From Soonwooa sp. (GTDB lineage: Bacteria > Bacteroidota > Bacteroidia > Flavobacteriales > Weeksellaceae): a stretch of 19,871 nt of DNA. The stretch covers positions 1 through 19,871 of the forward strand of contig NZ_JASLDS010000043.1 in the NCBI RefSeq assembly GCF_030151385.1. The letters run 5' to 3'. Under the pieces are notes generated by a model that was not told the origin of the DNA, did not search any database, and saw only the letters and a program-made list of their open reading frames with translations. This document shows positions 6,968-14,185 of the stretch, piece after piece. The stretch's first letter is position 1. Every line of letters starts with the position of its first letter. The position numbers and the translations under genes were made by a program.

Positions 6968-7540
6968 ATGAAAAATTCTATTTCAAAATATTTATTGCTT
7001 GGCGCTCTAGCATTTAGTTTACAAAGTTGTTTTGCGCAAAAAACTGTTGTTAATCGTGAGGTTGATACAGAAAGAGATGGCAAAATGTTGCTGGGCGAGC
7101 AAACTTTGGAGCAATTCAAAAAAGAACCATTTTCGGACTGGTATAATAAGGAATACAACGAATACAAAATAGACGAGGCAAGTCTTAAACTCCTGAAGAA
7201 AGAAAAAGCGTCTAGCTATTCATACATTGTATTCTTAGGAACTTGGTGCGAGGACAGCCACAGAGAATTTCCACGTTTTATGAAGATTATGGAAGCTGCA
7301 GGTGTTAGCCAAAACAGAATTCAGATTATTACTGTCAACCGTAAAAAAGAATCTCCTAATGGTGAAGAAGGACTCTACAACATCCAAAAAGTTCCGACTT
7401 TTATCGTAAAAAAATATGGAAAAGAAATTGGCAGAATTATTGAATATCCTGAATCTGGATTCTTGGAAAAAGATCTATTAAACATTTATAAAAAGAAAGA
7501 TCAAACCAAAATAGCACCAGAGGTTAATGAAAAATATTAA
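6968..7540 (+). CDS. Thioredoxin-fold lipoprotein with CxxS active site
   Basis: 190 residues. The N-terminus has a lysine-containing signal and a lipobox ending LQSC, so Cys21 should be lipidated and the protein membrane-anchored on the periplasmic side. The thioredoxin fold follows: IVFLGTWCEDSHREFPRF at 87-104 with Cys94 in a W-C-E-D-S motif, and the cis-proline motif KVPTF at 141-145. The usual resolving Cys is Ser97, so it is unlikely to work as an ordinary dithiol oxidoreductase; glutathionylation-type or mixed-disulfide chemistry, or a structural role, is possible. Related flavobacterial thioredoxin-family proteins share the TWCEDS motif, so this is probably a family trait. It overlaps the next gene by 14 bases. 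Confidence 0.82.
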   Translation: MKNSISKYLLLGALAFSLQSCFAQKTVVNREVDTERDGKMLLGEQTLEQFKKEPFSDWYNKEYNEYKIDEASLKLLKKEKASSYSYIVFLGTWCEDSHREFPRFMKIMEAAGVSQNRIQIITVNRKKESPNGEEGLYNIQKVPTFIVKKYGKEIGRIIEYPESGFLEKDLLNIYKKKDQTKIAPEVNEKY

Positions 7541-8132
7541 TGGCATATTATCTTTTGTGGTTGGAATTCTTCTGACCATTTTTTGTCTATTGGCTTGGAA
7601 AGGTTGCCACAAAGAAGAAGGCGCCGTCATCAACAAAGATTACTATCTGCTGACCAACCAAATCACCAAAATGAATAAAATGGTGGTTATGGAGCAGGAT
7701 TTTTCGAGTTTCCAAACGCACAAGAGCAAAGCTTTCTCGATTGCAGGTTATGATGTCTTGCCAAAAGAAATGGTGCTTTACACAACTGCCAAAGCGCAAG
7801 TTTCTTATGACTTAAAAAAGATGAAAATCGATGTCGACACGGTCAACAAAAAGTTAGTAATCGATGCACTTCCACAAGCAGATATTAAAATTTTTCCTGA
7901 TGTTAAAATCCACTTTATGGACGACTATGCCATTAACCGTTTTAGCCAAGCTGACATCAATGGCATCATGGAATCTGCAAAGAAAAACATGGAAAAAAAT
8001 ATCGATTATACCAAGCTAAAACAAGATGGTAACAAACAATTAATCGAAAACCTCAATGAGATTTTTATCCTTGCTAAAGCTTTAAATTACAAAATTGAAG
8101 ATCGAACCAACACGATAAAAATCCCTAATTGA
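7527..8132 (+). CDS. DUF4230 domain-containing membrane-anchored protein
   Basis: 201 residues of unknown function. One N-terminal hydrophobic segment (about 5-25, GILSFVVGILLTIFCLLAW) acts as an anchor or uncleaved signal, and the rest should be periplasmic. The body has the DUF4230 pattern: early NQITKMNKMVVMEQDF, then YTTAKAQVSYDLKKMKIDVD, a beta-rich LVIDALPQADIKIFPDVKIHFMD spread over about 107-130, and an amphipathic C-terminal helix region. The start at 7527 lies inside the end of the thioredoxin-like gene (14-base overlap, different frame), which suggests translational coupling and a shared periplasmic role. It ends seven bases before a strong terminator. Confidence 0.85.
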   Translation: MKNINGILSFVVGILLTIFCLLAWKGCHKEEGAVINKDYYLLTNQITKMNKMVVMEQDFSSFQTHKSKAFSIAGYDVLPKEMVLYTTAKAQVSYDLKKMKIDVDTVNKKLVIDALPQADIKIFPDVKIHFMDDYAINRFSQADINGIMESAKKNMEKNIDYTKLKQDGNKQLIENLNEIFILAKALNYKIEDRTNTIKIPN

Positions 8133-8138
8133 TAAAAC

Positions 8139-8167
8139 AAAAAGTCCCGACATTTCGGGACTTTTTT
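8139..8167. terminator. Bidirectional terminator between DUF4230 gene and clpS
   Basis: AAAAAGTCCCGA (8139-8150) pairs perfectly with TCGGGACTTTTT (8155-8166) over a four-base CATT loop. T-runs follow the stem on both strands, so it can end both converging transcripts. Confidence 0.92.
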
Positions 8168-8187
8168 ATGTTTAAAACTAAATTCGT

Positions 8188-8490
8188 TTACACAATTTCG
8201 CAGGTTAATCCGCGCTCAGATAACATTTGATTCATTGGTTTTAACAAATCCAAATCACCAGTTTTCACAGTACATTTTCCTTTGAAATGCACCAACATCG
8301 TGCATTGTTCGGCTTGCTCCAAAGTATGTTTACAAATCTCTATAAGGCAATCTATAACAAAATCAAAAGTGTTGACTTCATCGTTATACAAAACCAATTT
8401 ATAGATTTCGTCTTCTTTTTCTAAAACCAAAACATCTTCTTCGTGCTGACGTTGCGGTTTATCAAAAGAATCGTGATTATATATTTTCAT
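8188..8490 (-). CDS. clpS: ATP-dependent Clp protease adaptor ClpS
   Basis: 100 residues. ClpS delivers N-degron substrates (bulky hydrophobic N-terminal residues) to the ClpA or ClpC unfoldase in the cytosol. Seen: VLYNDEVNTFDFVIDCL at about 33-49, carrying the N-end binding pocket residues (Asn36, Asp37, Thr41), His55 in the ICKHTLEQAEQC helix, and the C-terminal VHFKGKCTVKTGDLDLL and LSERGLTCEI. The acidic N-terminal extension (residues 5-28) is the expected flexible tail. Length is normal. It converges on the three-gene unit to its left and shares the terminator. Confidence 0.95.
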   Translation of the reverse strand: MKIYNHDSFDKPQRQHEEDVLVLEKEDEIYKLVLYNDEVNTFDFVIDCLIEICKHTLEQAEQCTMLVHFKGKCTVKTGDLDLLKPMNQMLSERGLTCEIV

Positions 8491-8543
8491 TTTTTAAATT
8501 TAAAATTTGATTTAAAACCACTTAAGACATCGTAGTTTTGATA

Positions 8544-8571
8544 CAAATATCATTGAAACTTAGTTCACAAA
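8544..8571 (-). promoter_or_regulatory. Weak promoter candidate for clpS
   Basis: On the minus strand, TTTG (8568-8571) is followed after 16 bases by GATATTTG (8544-8551), one mismatch from TAnnTTTG. The spacer is shorter than the usual 19, so support is weak. Confidence 0.3.
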
Positions 8572-8618
8572 AAAATTGCATTTAGACTAAATTCTCTTTG
8601 GTTTAAAAAGAATAACAA

Positions 8619-9965
8619 TTAAGCTTCAACGCCAAAATCGGGTTCGTGCGGCGTGTAGACTAATTCTACAACTTCCACACTTTTATTCTGCATTTTTAGA
8701 ATTTTGATATGATAATCATTGCAGTCGAATTCCTGATTTTCTTCGGGAATGTCTTCTAATTCATGTAAAATGAAACCTGCCAAAGTATTGTATTCTGCAT
8801 CTTCCGAAAGTGGAAAATCTTTTGGTAAGAATTCATTAATTTCTTCTAAAGGTTGTGTCGCTTGCACCCAATAAACATTTTTGGCAACTTCATCAACCAA
8901 TTTTTCTTCTTCGTCCTCCTCATCTTGGATTTCGCCTACCAACTCTTCCAAAATATCTTCCAAAGTGATAATACCTTCGGTACCACCAAACTCATCAATA
9001 ACAACTGCTAAATGTTGTTTTTTCTGTTGGAAAATTTTAAGCAAATCCGAGATTTTCTTACTTCCAACAACAAAGTAAGCCTCACGCATCAATCGTTTAA
9101 GATCATCGTGTGACATTTCGCCTTTACTTTTGATATATTCTCTGATAATTTCTTTGGTGTAAAAAATACCAATAATATTATCGATAGATCCTTCGTATAC
9201 AGGAATACGCGAGTAGCCACTTTCCATCAATTGGTTGATAATCTCTTCGCGATCATCTTCGATATCCACAGATACAATGTTCTGTCTTGGGATCATAATT
9301 TGTTTAGCATTATGATCTGTAAAGTCAAATGCATTTTTGATAATCTCGTAATTCTCCTCTTGGATCTCTCCACTGTCAGCACTTTGCTTTACCAAAAGTT
9401 GTAGTTCCTCGGTGGAGTGAATATCTTGATCCGTCGCCGGATTGATGTTTATCATTCTTAAAAAACCATTTGATAATGAATTCATTAACCAAATAAATGG
9501 TTTAAAAACATTGTAAAACAAACGAAGTGGTGTTGCAATAAAGAATGTTGTAGGTTCGGATTTACGGATAGCAATTGATTTCGGAACTAATTCTCCAAAA
9601 ACAATGTGCATAATCGTAATTAACATAAAACTACAAACTACGGAAATTGTCGTAATGGTTGTCTGAGAAATATTTAAACTAAAATAGTGGAAAATATCCT
9701 CAATAATATGGTGTAGCGCACTTTCGCCCACCCAACCTAAAGCTAGTGAAGCTAGGGTAATACCAAGCTGTGTTGCTGATAGATATTCATCAAGATGTTT
9801 GATGATATGTTCGGCTTGCTTTGCCATTTTGTTACCTTCGGCCGCTTTTAGCTGGATTTGGGAGTAACGTACTTTAACGATTGAAAATTCTGCGGCTACG
9901 AAAAAGCCATTGAGTAGCACTAATAATAGCGCAATAAGAAGTTTGACTAAACTGTCGGGGTCCAT
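8619..9965 (-). CDS. CNNM/CBS/CorC_HlyC membrane protein (hemolysin-family, putative Mg2+/Co2+ transport)
   Basis: 448 residues. Order: CNNM transmembrane domain (about 1-195) with LLNGFFVAAEFSIVKVR at 17-33 and GELVPKSIAI at 124-133; CBS pair (about 215-345) starting IMIPRQNIVSVD and ending VVIDEFGGTEGIITLEDILEEL; acidic linker EEDEEEK; CorC_HlyC domain (about 360-440) with FPLSEDAEYNTLAGFIL. The family is called hemolysin or CorB/CorC in databases; tested members handle Mg2+ (and Co2+) across the inner membrane, with CBS domains sensing nucleotides. The related gliding protein GldE shares this architecture, but no gldD or mutY neighbour is present, so a general ion-transport role is preferred. 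Monocistronic, with its own promoter. Confidence 0.9.
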   Translation of the reverse strand: MDPDSLVKLLIALLLVLLNGFFVAAEFSIVKVRYSQIQLKAAEGNKMAKQAEHIIKHLDEYLSATQLGITLASLALGWVGESALHHIIEDIFHYFSLNISQTTITTISVVCSFMLITIMHIVFGELVPKSIAIRKSEPTTFFIATPLRLFYNVFKPFIWLMNSLSNGFLRMININPATDQDIHSTEELQLLVKQSADSGEIQEENYEIIKNAFDFTDHNAKQIMIPRQNIVSVDIEDDREEIINQLMESGYSRIPVYEGSIDNIIGIFYTKEIIREYIKSKGEMSHDDLKRLMREAYFVVGSKKISDLLKIFQQKKQHLAVVIDEFGGTEGIITLEDILEELVGEIQDEEDEEEKLVDEVAKNVYWVQATQPLEEINEFLPKDFPLSEDAEYNTLAGFILHELEDIPEENQEFDCNDYHIKILKMQNKSVEVVELVYTPHEPDFGVEA

Positions 9966-9992
9966 TTAATTTAAAAATAAATATAATTGTGG

Positions 9993-10000
9993 CAAAGATA
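9993..10000 (-). promoter_or_regulatory. Candidate -7 element for the CNNM/CorC gene
   Basis: Reads TATCTTTG on the minus strand, a full match to TAnnTTTG, 28 bases before the ATG. No clear -33 box. Confidence 0.45.
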
Positions 10001-10065
10001 TGTATAATTTTTTAAACCGATTTTAAAAGTCTGAAATTCAAGATTAAGTTTTTGTTTGATAGGAA

Positions 10066-10112
10066 TCCTAAAAATAAAAAAATTAAGGCCAAAGCTGTGC
10101 AATGACCTTAAT
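10066..10112 (-). terminator. Terminator after the S74-domain gene
   Basis: ATTAAGG (10082-10088) and CCTTAAT (10106-10112) are perfectly complementary. On the minus strand the hairpin is followed by TTTTTTTATTTTTAGG, a typical T-rich tail, 34 bases after the gene stop. The 17-base loop is rather long. Confidence 0.65.
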
Positions 10113-10145
10113 CCAAACTAATGATAAAAACTACATCTCCGAAGC

Positions 10146-11288
10146 TTATTTTTTTGATTCTAATTGTTTAATCCTTGCTTCAAGGTTCTTGATAATTTCT
10201 TGTTGTTCTTGGATCGCTTTTAAGGCTACAACACCCAATCCCGAATAGTTAACAAACATTTGGTTTTGCTCAGCAATATTTCCTTCGTTTGTTGAATTCA
10301 CACTAACCAATTCTGGAAAATATTTTTGAAGATCTTGTGCTACAACACCAATATCTTTACGATGCGTCGGATTGTTATTTTTGTACTCGTATCGTAAAAG
10401 TTTAAGATTGCTTACAGATTTTAAGACAGAATCCAGCGCTTGGAAATTTGTTTTCAGACGCTCATCCGACAATGATGTATAAGCACCTGTAACACCGTTA
10501 AATTCACCCAGATTAGTAGTATTACCAATTATCATATTTCCTGTAGCTGATGGGTAAAAACTCCAACCTTTATCAGCTGTCGCATTTTGGATTCGGATTC
10601 CAGAAGTTTGGAAACCGCCTGTAATACCATCAACTTGAAATTTGTAGGATGGTGCTGTGTTATCAATACCAACAAAACCAACTTTACTAATTGTCAACTT
10701 TGGCTGTGCTTTTATTGTCAGATGTACACTGCCCTCCTCGTTGGAAGTACCAGTTCCAAAATCAACATCTTCATTTGCGCCTGCATAACTTCCCAAATAG
10801 CCGCGGTATTCTCCACCTTCATACAATCCCATCCAAAGACCTGTACTACTCTTTCCTTGGAGTCCCGTACCGCCATTGTTACTCGCATTAATTCCATTTG
10901 AAAACTCCGAATATGGGACACTAAGCAATTGGCTAGTCCCGACGATACTATAATTGGATCCGCCAAGTGGGTCTATTTCCGTTTTTAAAAAATACAAATC
11001 ACTAGCCCAATCAATTGTTTTGAAACTGCCTAAAATTGCCGCTCCGGATCCTATTTTAACAGATACGAGACCATTAGCATTGGTGGTAGGATTAGAAACA
11101 GCCTCCGAATAAATCATAGTACCAGTTTCTGAACCTTTCAGAATCGAGACTTTCATCCCTATCGGTTTATTAGCAACCAAAGTGTTGTCAGCTTTTCTTA
11201 CAACAGCTTGATAACTCATCATATTTGGAGATTGCGCATAAGCTAAGCCAATAAGGCAAATCGCTAAACTTGTAAATAACTTTTTCAT
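10146..11288 (-). CDS. Secreted tail-fibre-domain protein with S74-type intramolecular chaperone
   Basis: 380 residues. Signal peptide to about residue 18 (LIGLAYA, then QSPNMMSYQAVVRKADN), a beta-rich region near 20-130 of the type common at the front of Bacteroidota surface proteins, a glycine-rich middle, and a C-terminal S74 intramolecular chaperone domain (about 270-370). This holds SLSDERLKTNF with the expected self-cleavage dyad Ser274 and Lys279, then KDIGVVAQDLQKYFPELV and the terminal helix ALKAIQEQQEIIKNLEARI. Such domains trimerise fibrous proteins and then often cleave themselves off. No T9SS sorting domain is seen at the C-terminus. It follows the short T9SS-sorted gene after 33 bases and was probably cotranscribed; their partnership is inferred. 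Not a phage remnant: no phage genes surround it. Confidence 0.85.
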   Translation of the reverse strand: MKKLFTSLAICLIGLAYAQSPNMMSYQAVVRKADNTLVANKPIGMKVSILKGSETGTMIYSEAVSNPTTNANGLVSVKIGSGAAILGSFKTIDWASDLYFLKTEIDPLGGSNYSIVGTSQLLSVPYSEFSNGINASNNGGTGLQGKSSTGLWMGLYEGGEYRGYLGSYAGANEDVDFGTGTSNEEGSVHLTIKAQPKLTISKVGFVGIDNTAPSYKFQVDGITGGFQTSGIRIQNATADKGWSFYPSATGNMIIGNTTNLGEFNGVTGAYTSLSDERLKTNFQALDSVLKSVSNLKLLRYEYKNNNPTHRKDIGVVAQDLQKYFPELVSVNSTNEGNIAEQNQMFVNYSGLGVVALKAIQEQQEIIKNLEARIKQLESKK

Positions 11289-11321
11289 GATATTTGTTTT
11301 TTTGATTAATAGTTTTAAAAT

Positions 11322-11801
11322 TTAATTTTTGATGATTTTAAATGATTTTAAAATCTTGTTATCGTTGAAAATGCGAAGAATGTAGACACCTGCATTTTCT
11401 TTTTGCAAATCGATTTGCGTTTCTTCATTTAAAATTTCATTGGATTTAATTAGCTTTCCGGAAACGTCATACAAGTCGTACTTCGAATTCTTATTTTTTG
11501 AAAAATCTGGATTTCTTAAAAATAAAATAGATGTTGTAGGATTCGGAAATACTTTCATTTCTAAAACAATGGATGGATTATCATCAATACCTAAATTCGA
11601 AATTTCATAAGCTTGATGAACGCCTTCTGTTGCGGAATAAGTGCTTGTAAAGACACTTTTAGTAAAAACTTGTCCAACCGAAAACGCAATACTTCCCGAC
11701 GCTCCGCTAGCATTGCCACCACTGGCATTGATAGATTGTTGTGCGATTCCTTTAGACGAAATCATCAGCACAATCATCATTAATAATTGATTTTTTTTCA
11801 T
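11322..11801 (-). CDS. Short T9SS type A sorting-domain protein
   Basis: 159 residues: signal peptide MKKNQLLMMIVLMISSKGIA, a small 40-60 residue region rich in Gly/Ser/Ala (SINASGGNASGASGSIAFSVGQV, then ATEGVHQAYEI), and a T9SS sorting domain (about 80-159) with VFPNPTTSILFLRN, YDLYDVSGKLIKS, AGVYILRI and a lysine-rich end. It should be exported and attached to, or released from, the cell surface. The mature part is very small, so it may be an adhesin-like or structural piece rather than an enzyme; no catalytic motif is seen. Upstream partner of the S74-domain gene, which starts 33 bases after its stop. Confidence 0.82.
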   Translation of the reverse strand: MKKNQLLMMIVLMISSKGIAQQSINASGGNASGASGSIAFSVGQVFTKSVFTSTYSATEGVHQAYEISNLGIDDNPSIVLEMKVFPNPTTSILFLRNPDFSKNKNSKYDLYDVSGKLIKSNEILNEETQIDLQKENAGVYILRIFNDNKILKSFKIIKN

Positions 11802-11828
11802 GGGTTAATTTTTTTAGGTTTAAATAAA

Positions 11829-11898
11829 TTCTAGCAGTTTTCATTGTTTTAAAAATCAGAATTGATAATTAAAATCTTACTAATGAAAACTTGTAGAA
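11829..11898. repeat. Long imperfect inverted repeat upstream of the short T9SS gene
   Basis: A 17-base arm at 11829-11845 pairs with 11882-11898 at 15 of 17 positions (TTCTAGCAGTTTTCATT against the complement of AATGAAAACTTGTAGAA), enclosing 36 AT-rich bases. It ends 28 bases before the ATG at 11801, so it may fold in the 5' leader. Function unknown. Confidence 0.45.
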
Positions 11899-11910
11899 TG
11901 ATTTAGAAAA

Positions 11911-11966
11911 TCGCTGCAGAAAGAAAGCAAGTCCTTTTAGCATTAACTTAACAGCTTCTGCAGCGA
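11911..11966 (-). terminator. Long hairpin after the GH5 gene, possible terminator
   Basis: TCGCTGCAGAA (11911-11921) pairs perfectly with TTCTGCAGCGA (11956-11966). Additional short pairings inside (AAGC/GCTT and AAGT/ACTT) could extend the stem. On the minus strand TTTTCT follows. The 34-base gap and weak T-tail make a terminator role uncertain. Confidence 0.45.
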
Positions 11967-11977
11967 AACACAATAGT

Positions 11978-11994
11978 TGAGTCCTCCGGACTCA
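11978..11994. repeat. Small perfect hairpin just after the GH5 stop codon
   Basis: TGAGTCC (11978-11984) and GGACTCA (11988-11994) flank a TCC loop. It lies 12 bases past the GH5 stop and lacks a T-run, so it could protect the 3' end or form part of a composite terminator with the next hairpin. Confidence 0.4.
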
Positions 11995-12005
11995 TAATGA
12001 AAACA

Positions 12006-13316
12006 TTACTTCTCAATAATTAACTTCTTAGCAACTTCACTTCCGTCCTCTAGTTTTATTTTTAGATTAACGACGCCAGTAGAAGATTGAACTTTGAAAT
12101 CATGGTTATTAGTTGTTTTTAATTTTAAAAGTTTTCCGCCGAAATCAAATGCTTGCACGGACACTACTTTTTTGTCAGACTCAATTTTAAAGTCATCTTT
12201 AGCGGGATTGGGAACAATGCGAATACCTTTCATATCCAACATTTGGTTACCAACAGCCATTGTACTATAACAAGTTGTCGATTTTAAACCATATACAGAA
12301 TTGTTGACAATATCATCTCCATAAGGCGTCAGTCCAGAATACAAACCATTGTTGGTTACATTTCTTGGTCCTCCACCGCAATCGTAATAATAGCTCCATG
12401 CTAACCAACCAATGCCATACTCGCAAGCTTTTGTAAGTACTCTTTTGTAGATGTTTGCAATATCGAGATCACCACAAGCATTTTGATCTTGTTTATTTGC
12501 AATTTCGCCAAGGAAGAAATAATATGGGCTATTTTTGATTTCCAGCATTTTGGCATCAATTGCTGCATTTGTTTCAGCATACCCTGACCAATATGTATGG
12601 ACTGAAAAAATGATATTTTTAAGATTATCAGCATTATAGATTGAGGATGCAATACTATTAATCGTTGTTGATGCTGTACCACAATTAGGTGCATCAATCA
12701 TAATAGGAACTTTGTATCCAGCAGTTCTTAATGCAGAAACTGCTGCCGAATAATTGGATGCTATAGCTGCTGTATTTCCCGAACCACTCCAATGGTTACT
12801 ATCAAAAGCAAACTCATTAGCTAGATTAATAATAACACGATCTTGGCGAGCATTAACAAGATTTTTGATGGCAGTTTGTTTCCAAAAATCCATAATTTTA
12901 GTATTGAAATAATTCCAATCATTTTCACATGTTTTGTCATGAATTTCTAAAATAGTGTAAAGGCCTTTACTAGAACAATAATCTATAAGCTCGCCCAATT
13001 TGCCGCTATCAATATAAGATTGTAAAGTTCCTGGAGTTCCTGAAGTTGCTAAATCTCTCCAATGTACGCCGTTAGTATTCCAAGATATACGAATGGTGTT
13101 AGAACCGGTTTTTATAAACTCATCGATTCTACTTTTAAAAGTTTGTGCATCGTTAAGATCTATTCCGTGATCTTCTAAAACTGGATAATTAATTCCTTTT
13201 AGGATGAGTGGCGTTCCGTTAGCCGTTTTTAAAGTTTTGCCGTCAACTTTTAGATACTGTGCTTGCGAGAACGCAAACATCATCATCGCTGCAAATAATG
13301 TAAGTCTTGTTTTCAT
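12006..13316 (-). CDS. Secreted GH5 glycoside hydrolase, endo-beta-mannanase-like, T9SS-sorted
   Basis: 436 residues from the chosen start. Signal peptide MKTRLTLFAAMMMFAFSQA begins at 13316; an in-frame upstream ATG at 13352 would put 12 polar residues ahead of it and is rejected. A (beta/alpha)8 catalytic domain spans about 20-345: LKGINYPV, NTIRISW, YTILEIHDKT with His126, VIINLANEF with Glu168 as presumed acid/base, IFSVHTYW with His240, FFLGEIANK with Glu271 as presumed nucleophile, and GIGWLAWSYYY. The set VIINLANE, MIDAPNCG, IFSVHTYW and GWLAWS resembles bacterial GH5 subfamily 8 mannanases, so beta-1,4-mannan is the likeliest substrate; cellulase remains possible. A sorting domain with RIVPNPAKDDF occupies about 375-436. 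Expected at the cell surface or outside. It lies directly downstream of a sensor kinase/LytTR pair and carries a copy of that pair's upstream repeat element. Confidence 0.88.
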   Translation of the reverse strand: MKTRLTLFAAMMMFAFSQAQYLKVDGKTLKTANGTPLILKGINYPVLEDHGIDLNDAQTFKSRIDEFIKTGSNTIRISWNTNGVHWRDLATSGTPGTLQSYIDSGKLGELIDYCSSKGLYTILEIHDKTCENDWNYFNTKIMDFWKQTAIKNLVNARQDRVIINLANEFAFDSNHWSGSGNTAAIASNYSAAVSALRTAGYKVPIMIDAPNCGTASTTINSIASSIYNADNLKNIIFSVHTYWSGYAETNAAIDAKMLEIKNSPYYFFLGEIANKQDQNACGDLDIANIYKRVLTKACEYGIGWLAWSYYYDCGGGPRNVTNNGLYSGLTPYGDDIVNNSVYGLKSTTCYSTMAVGNQMLDMKGIRIVPNPAKDDFKIESDKKVVSVQAFDFGGKLLKLKTTNNHDFKVQSSTGVVNLKIKLEDGSEVAKKLIIEK

Positions 13317-13349
13317 AATTAATGTTTTTAATAAAGTTTTTTGATAATC

Positions 13350-13357
13350 CAAATGTC
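13350..13357 (-). promoter_or_regulatory. Candidate activator-dependent -7 element of the GH5 gene
   Basis: Reads GACATTTG on the minus strand, one base off TAnnTTTG. It lies 26 bases downstream of the LytTR-type repeat, and the kinase gene has the same arrangement (GATATTTG, 25 bases). Confidence 0.4.
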
Positions 13358-13383
13358 AACATTAATCTGTATGTCTTTGACTG

Positions 13384-13434
13384 CCAATTGTTGAATGGCG
13401 AGTTTCAGTTGTCGAATGGTGAGATTTTGCCCAC
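13384..13434 (-). promoter_or_regulatory. LytTR-type operator A, upstream of the GH5 gene
   Basis: Two direct repeats centred on GAATGG (13393-13398 and 13414-13419) lie exactly 21 bases apart; on the minus strand the core is CCATTC followed by ACAA. The 51-base element matches operator B at 17189-17239 in 43 positions without gaps. A degenerate third GAAT lies another 21 bases on, at 13435. LytTR regulators bind two direct repeats about two helical turns apart, and one is encoded immediately upstream. Confidence 0.72.
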
Positions 13435-13444
13435 GAATCTCATT

Positions 13445-14185
13445 TTATATCTTTTGGAAAAGATTAAGGAATTCAGTCTTTTTTGCACGACTGATGTTAA
13501 CGTATTTTCCATCATCCATTACGATTTCGCCGCCATCTCCACGAATATATTGTTTAACAAATTTCAAATTGATAATATAAGATTTGTGCGCTCGGAAAAA
13601 ATTTGGTTGATCATTTAACACTTCTTCAAACATCGAAATCCCTTTACTGATAAGATGTTTGGTTTGATCTTTCATCACGATATTACAGTAAGAACCGCTT
13701 GCCTCGACATACATAATATCTTCGATCATCACAAAAAGCAATCCCTCTTGAACCGATAAAGCAATCCTATCTTGGACTTTATCTTTGTCAAATTTATAAA
13801 CATTGCTTAATTGCTCTTTCGAAACTAAAAGTTGATCCTGACGAAACTTCTCGATAAGTTCCTGAATATCTTCCAAAGAAACAGGTTTCAAAAGATAATC
13901 TAGCGCACTCATTTTCAAAGCTTTAATCGCATATTGATTATAAGCTGTTGTAAAAACGAATTTAAAATCAAAAGAATCAAACTGTTCTAAAACTTCAAAA
14001 CCCGAAAGATTTGGCATCTCAATATCTAGAAAAACAATGTCTGGTTTCAAAGTTTCTATTGCAGCTTTCGCTTCGCGACTGTCTTGCAGAATTGCAAGTA
14101 TTTCTACATCTTCAATTTGTTTAAGAAGATGTTCTAAGGTGATAAGGCAATGTTTCTCATCATCCAAAATAATAGTTTTAATCAT
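13445..14185 (-). CDS. LytTR-family response regulator
   Basis: 246 residues. Receiver domain (1-about 120) with acidic pocket Asp8/Asp9, phospho-acceptor Asp54 in IVFLDIEMP, switch Thr80 in VFTTAYN and Lys100 in LLKPVS. LytTR DNA-binding domain (about 138-246): IMYVEASGSYCNIVM, FFRAHKSYIINLKFVKQY, then ISRAKKTEFLNLF. It overlaps the stop of the histidine kinase gene by eight bases, so it is its cognate partner. Likely targets are the two matching repeat elements in this window (before its own operon and before the GH5 gene). No Shine-Dalgarno sequence is evident at the start, as usual for this phylum. Confidence 0.95.
   Translation of the reverse strand: MIKTIILDDEKHCLITLEHLLKQIEDVEILAILQDSREAKAAIETLKPDIVFLDIEMPNLSGFEVLEQFDSFDFKFVFTTAYNQYAIKALKMSALDYLLKPVSLEDIQELIEKFRQDQLLVSKEQLSNVYKFDKDKVQDRIALSVQEGLLFVMIEDIMYVEASGSYCNIVMKDQTKHLISKGISMFEEVLNDQPNFFRAHKSYIINLKFVKQYIRGDGGEIVMDDGKYVNISRAKKTEFLNLFQKI

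Noticed and set aside
8619..9965. Assignment of the CNNM/CBS/CorC protein as gliding protein GldE
   Set aside because: Architecture alone is shared with general CorB/CorC proteins, and the usual gld neighbours are absent.
10146..11288. Tail-fibre domain as a sign of a prophage
   Set aside because: No other phage gene is nearby, there is a signal peptide, and S74 domains are common in bacterial surface proteins.
11891..11900. TTGTAGAATG, a possible LytTR half-site upstream of the short T9SS gene
   Set aside because: No second copy lies 21 bp to either side and no GAnnTTTG box is at the expected distance; it is also explained as part of an inverted repeat.
13317..13352. In-frame upstream ATG extending the GH5 protein by 12 residues
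   Set aside because: It puts a polar stretch before a clear signal peptide and would lie across the predicted promoter; the start at 13316 is better.
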